Shown here piece by piece: positions 63,069 through 64,000 of a DNA stretch of 64,000 bases. The position numbers and the translations under genes are program-made. The stretch's first letter is position 1, and each line of letters opens with the position of its first letter. The stretch lies in assembly GCF_900177665.1 (NCBI RefSeq), contig NZ_FXAW01000007.1, positions 124,001-188,000 on the forward strand. Reading direction: 5' to 3'. The notes below the pieces were generated by a model. That model ran no database searches and was not told where the DNA came from. It saw nothing but the letters and a program-made list of their open reading frames with translations. This DNA comes from Marivirga sericea. Lineage in GTDB: Bacteria; Bacteroidota; Bacteroidia; Cytophagales; Cyclobacteriaceae.

Positions 63069-64000
63069 TCATTTCATTAATTCCCTCACATCCGAAATTT
63101 TACCTGAAAGTGCAGACGCTGCCGCAGTCAAAGGACTCGCCAATAAAGTTCTGGCACCTTGTCCTTGTCTTCCTTCAAAATTCCTATTAGATGTACTTAC
63201 ACAATATTTTCCTTTCGGCACTTTATCCTCATTCATGCCCAAGCAGGCCGAACAGCCCGGTTGTCTTAATTCGAACCCTGCTGCTTCCAATATTTTATCT
63301 AAGCCCTCAGCTCTGGCTTGTTTTTCTACTTGTCTTGAGCCCGGTACAATCATCGCTTGCACATGATCTGCCTTCTTCTTGCCTTTTACCAAATCAGCTA
63401 CTAAACGCAAATCTTCAATTCTACTGTTCGTGCAACTTCCGATGAAAACGTAATCTACATGATGACCTAGTAATTGCTTTCCGCCTTCCAAATCCATGTA
63501 TTTCAGTGATTTTTCAAGACCGGAAGTGGTTTTTCCATTTGGAGCAGGAATATCTTTAGTAATACCGATTCCCATTCCAGGATTAGTACCATAAGTAATC
63601 ATTGGCTCAATTTCTTCCGCATTGAAATAATATTCCAAATCAAACTGAGCATCATCATCTGATTTCAAAGATTTCCATTCGGCTACTTTTCTATCCCATT
63701 TTTCGCCCTTAGGTACAAAAGGCCTTGATTTCAAATATTCAAAAGTGGTTTCATCCGGAGCAATTAATCCTCCTCTAGCTCCCATTTCAATGCTCATATT
63801 GCAAATTGTCATGCGGGCTTCCATTGATAGTTTTTCAATGGTAGAACCACAAAATTCAATAAAATGTCCTGTTCCGCCTGCTGCCGTTAGCTTTGAAATG
63901 ATATGTAAAACGATATCTTTAGAAACTACTCCAGGATTTAATTCACCATCCACTTGAATTTTTAATGTTTTAGGCTTTTTCTGCAATACGCATTGTGTCG
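63069..64000 (-). CDS. leuC: 3-Isopropylmalate dehydratase large subunit, 5' partial
   Basis: The C-terminal two-thirds of LeuC. The frame runs past the window edge (residues [14 protein letters not shown] at the border match an internal family segment), so the TTG near 63986 is not a start. Visible motifs include [21 protein letters not shown], the first cluster cysteine in [14 protein letters not shown], and the other two in [13 protein letters not shown]. The family end [13 protein letters not shown]-type is present ([19 protein letters not shown]). It works with LeuD. Confidence 0.95.
   Translation of the reverse strand, partial: TQCVLQKKPKTLKIQVDGELNPGVVSKDIVLHIISKLTAAGGTGHFIEFCGSTIEKLSMEARMTICNMSIEMGARGGLIAPDETTFEYLKSRPFVPKGEKWDRKVAEWKSLKSDDDAQFDLEYYFNAEEIEPMITYGTNPGMGIGITKDIPAPNGKTTSGLEKSLKYMDLEGGKQLLGHHVDYVFIGSCTNSRIEDLRLVADLVKGKKKADHVQAMIVPGSRQVEKQARAEGLDKILEAAGFELRQPGCSACLGMNEDKVPKGKYCVSTSNRNFEGRQGQGARTLLASPLTAAASALSGKISDVRELMK

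Overview
The window comes from a Bacteroidota chromosome, most likely order Cytophagales (Marivirga-like). The signs are a fused CcoNO cbb3 oxidase subunit, a protein with a gliding-motility/type IX secretion C-terminal domain, DUF983, fasciclin and CarboxypepD_reg-like proteins, AT-rich DNA, almost no Shine-Dalgarno sequences, and promoters of the Bacteroidota form (TTG or TTTG, about 19-20 nt, TAnnTTTG). The genus is an inference. I saw no rRNA, tRNA, CRISPR array, transposase or phage gene.

Layout. 1-7664 (+): a cbb3 oxidase operon ccoI(partial)-ccoS-ccoNO-ccoQ-ccoP, then ccoG, ccoH and a TauE/SafE-like membrane protein. 7815-9732 (+): gcvT and a polyphosphate-glucokinase-like ROK kinase. 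9746-13970 (-): an overlapping operon of exported proteins (LolA-like, a YidD-like protein with a signal peptide, two related TPR/membrane proteins and a TPR protein), plus an unknown membrane protein. 14076-19635 (-): an operon pairing two fold-type III PLP racemases with an M20 amidohydrolase, a GNAT and a Na+/solute symporter. 19802-23203 (-): sdhCAB with a recognisable promoter and terminator. 23421-28964 (+): a large secreted T9SS cargo protein, a DCC thiol oxidoreductase, fabD and a GAF histidine kinase. 29012-34282 (-): fasciclin, DUF983, an IF2-N-like basic protein, NADP-isocitrate dehydrogenase, a small membrane protein and a UDP-sugar epimerase. 34490-39719: arginine decarboxylase (-) divergent from two amidinotransferase-fold enzymes and argS (+). 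39810-42161 (+): glutathione peroxidase, menA, tandem UspA. 42248-47634 (-): envelope proteins and lipoproteins, including a truncated duplicate of an ABC/M1 gene. 47738-52221 (-): an ABC permease-M1 peptidase fusion and its ATPase. 52501-53259 (+): a CarboxypepD_reg-like protein. 53309-64000 (-): the branched-chain amino-acid cluster leuC(partial)-leuD-leuB-ilvE-ilvD-ilvB-ilvN-ilvC-ilvA.

The strongest new observation is a transcription attenuator between leuB and ilvE. A 23-codon leader ORF (7 Ile and 2 Val codons, no Leu) starts inside the leuB stop codon. Its last codons form one arm of an 8-bp antiterminator that excludes an intrinsic terminator just before ilvE. This would let ilvEDBNC(A) respond to Ile/Val independently of upstream leuCDB.

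Other points worth a look are the exported YidD/TPR operon, the two-racemase transport operon, the arginine/citrulline enzyme group, a nearly identical 0.3-kb direct repeat that looks like gene conversion between an intact ABC/M1 gene and a paralogous remnant, and a palindrome overlapping the -33 element of the sdh promoter.
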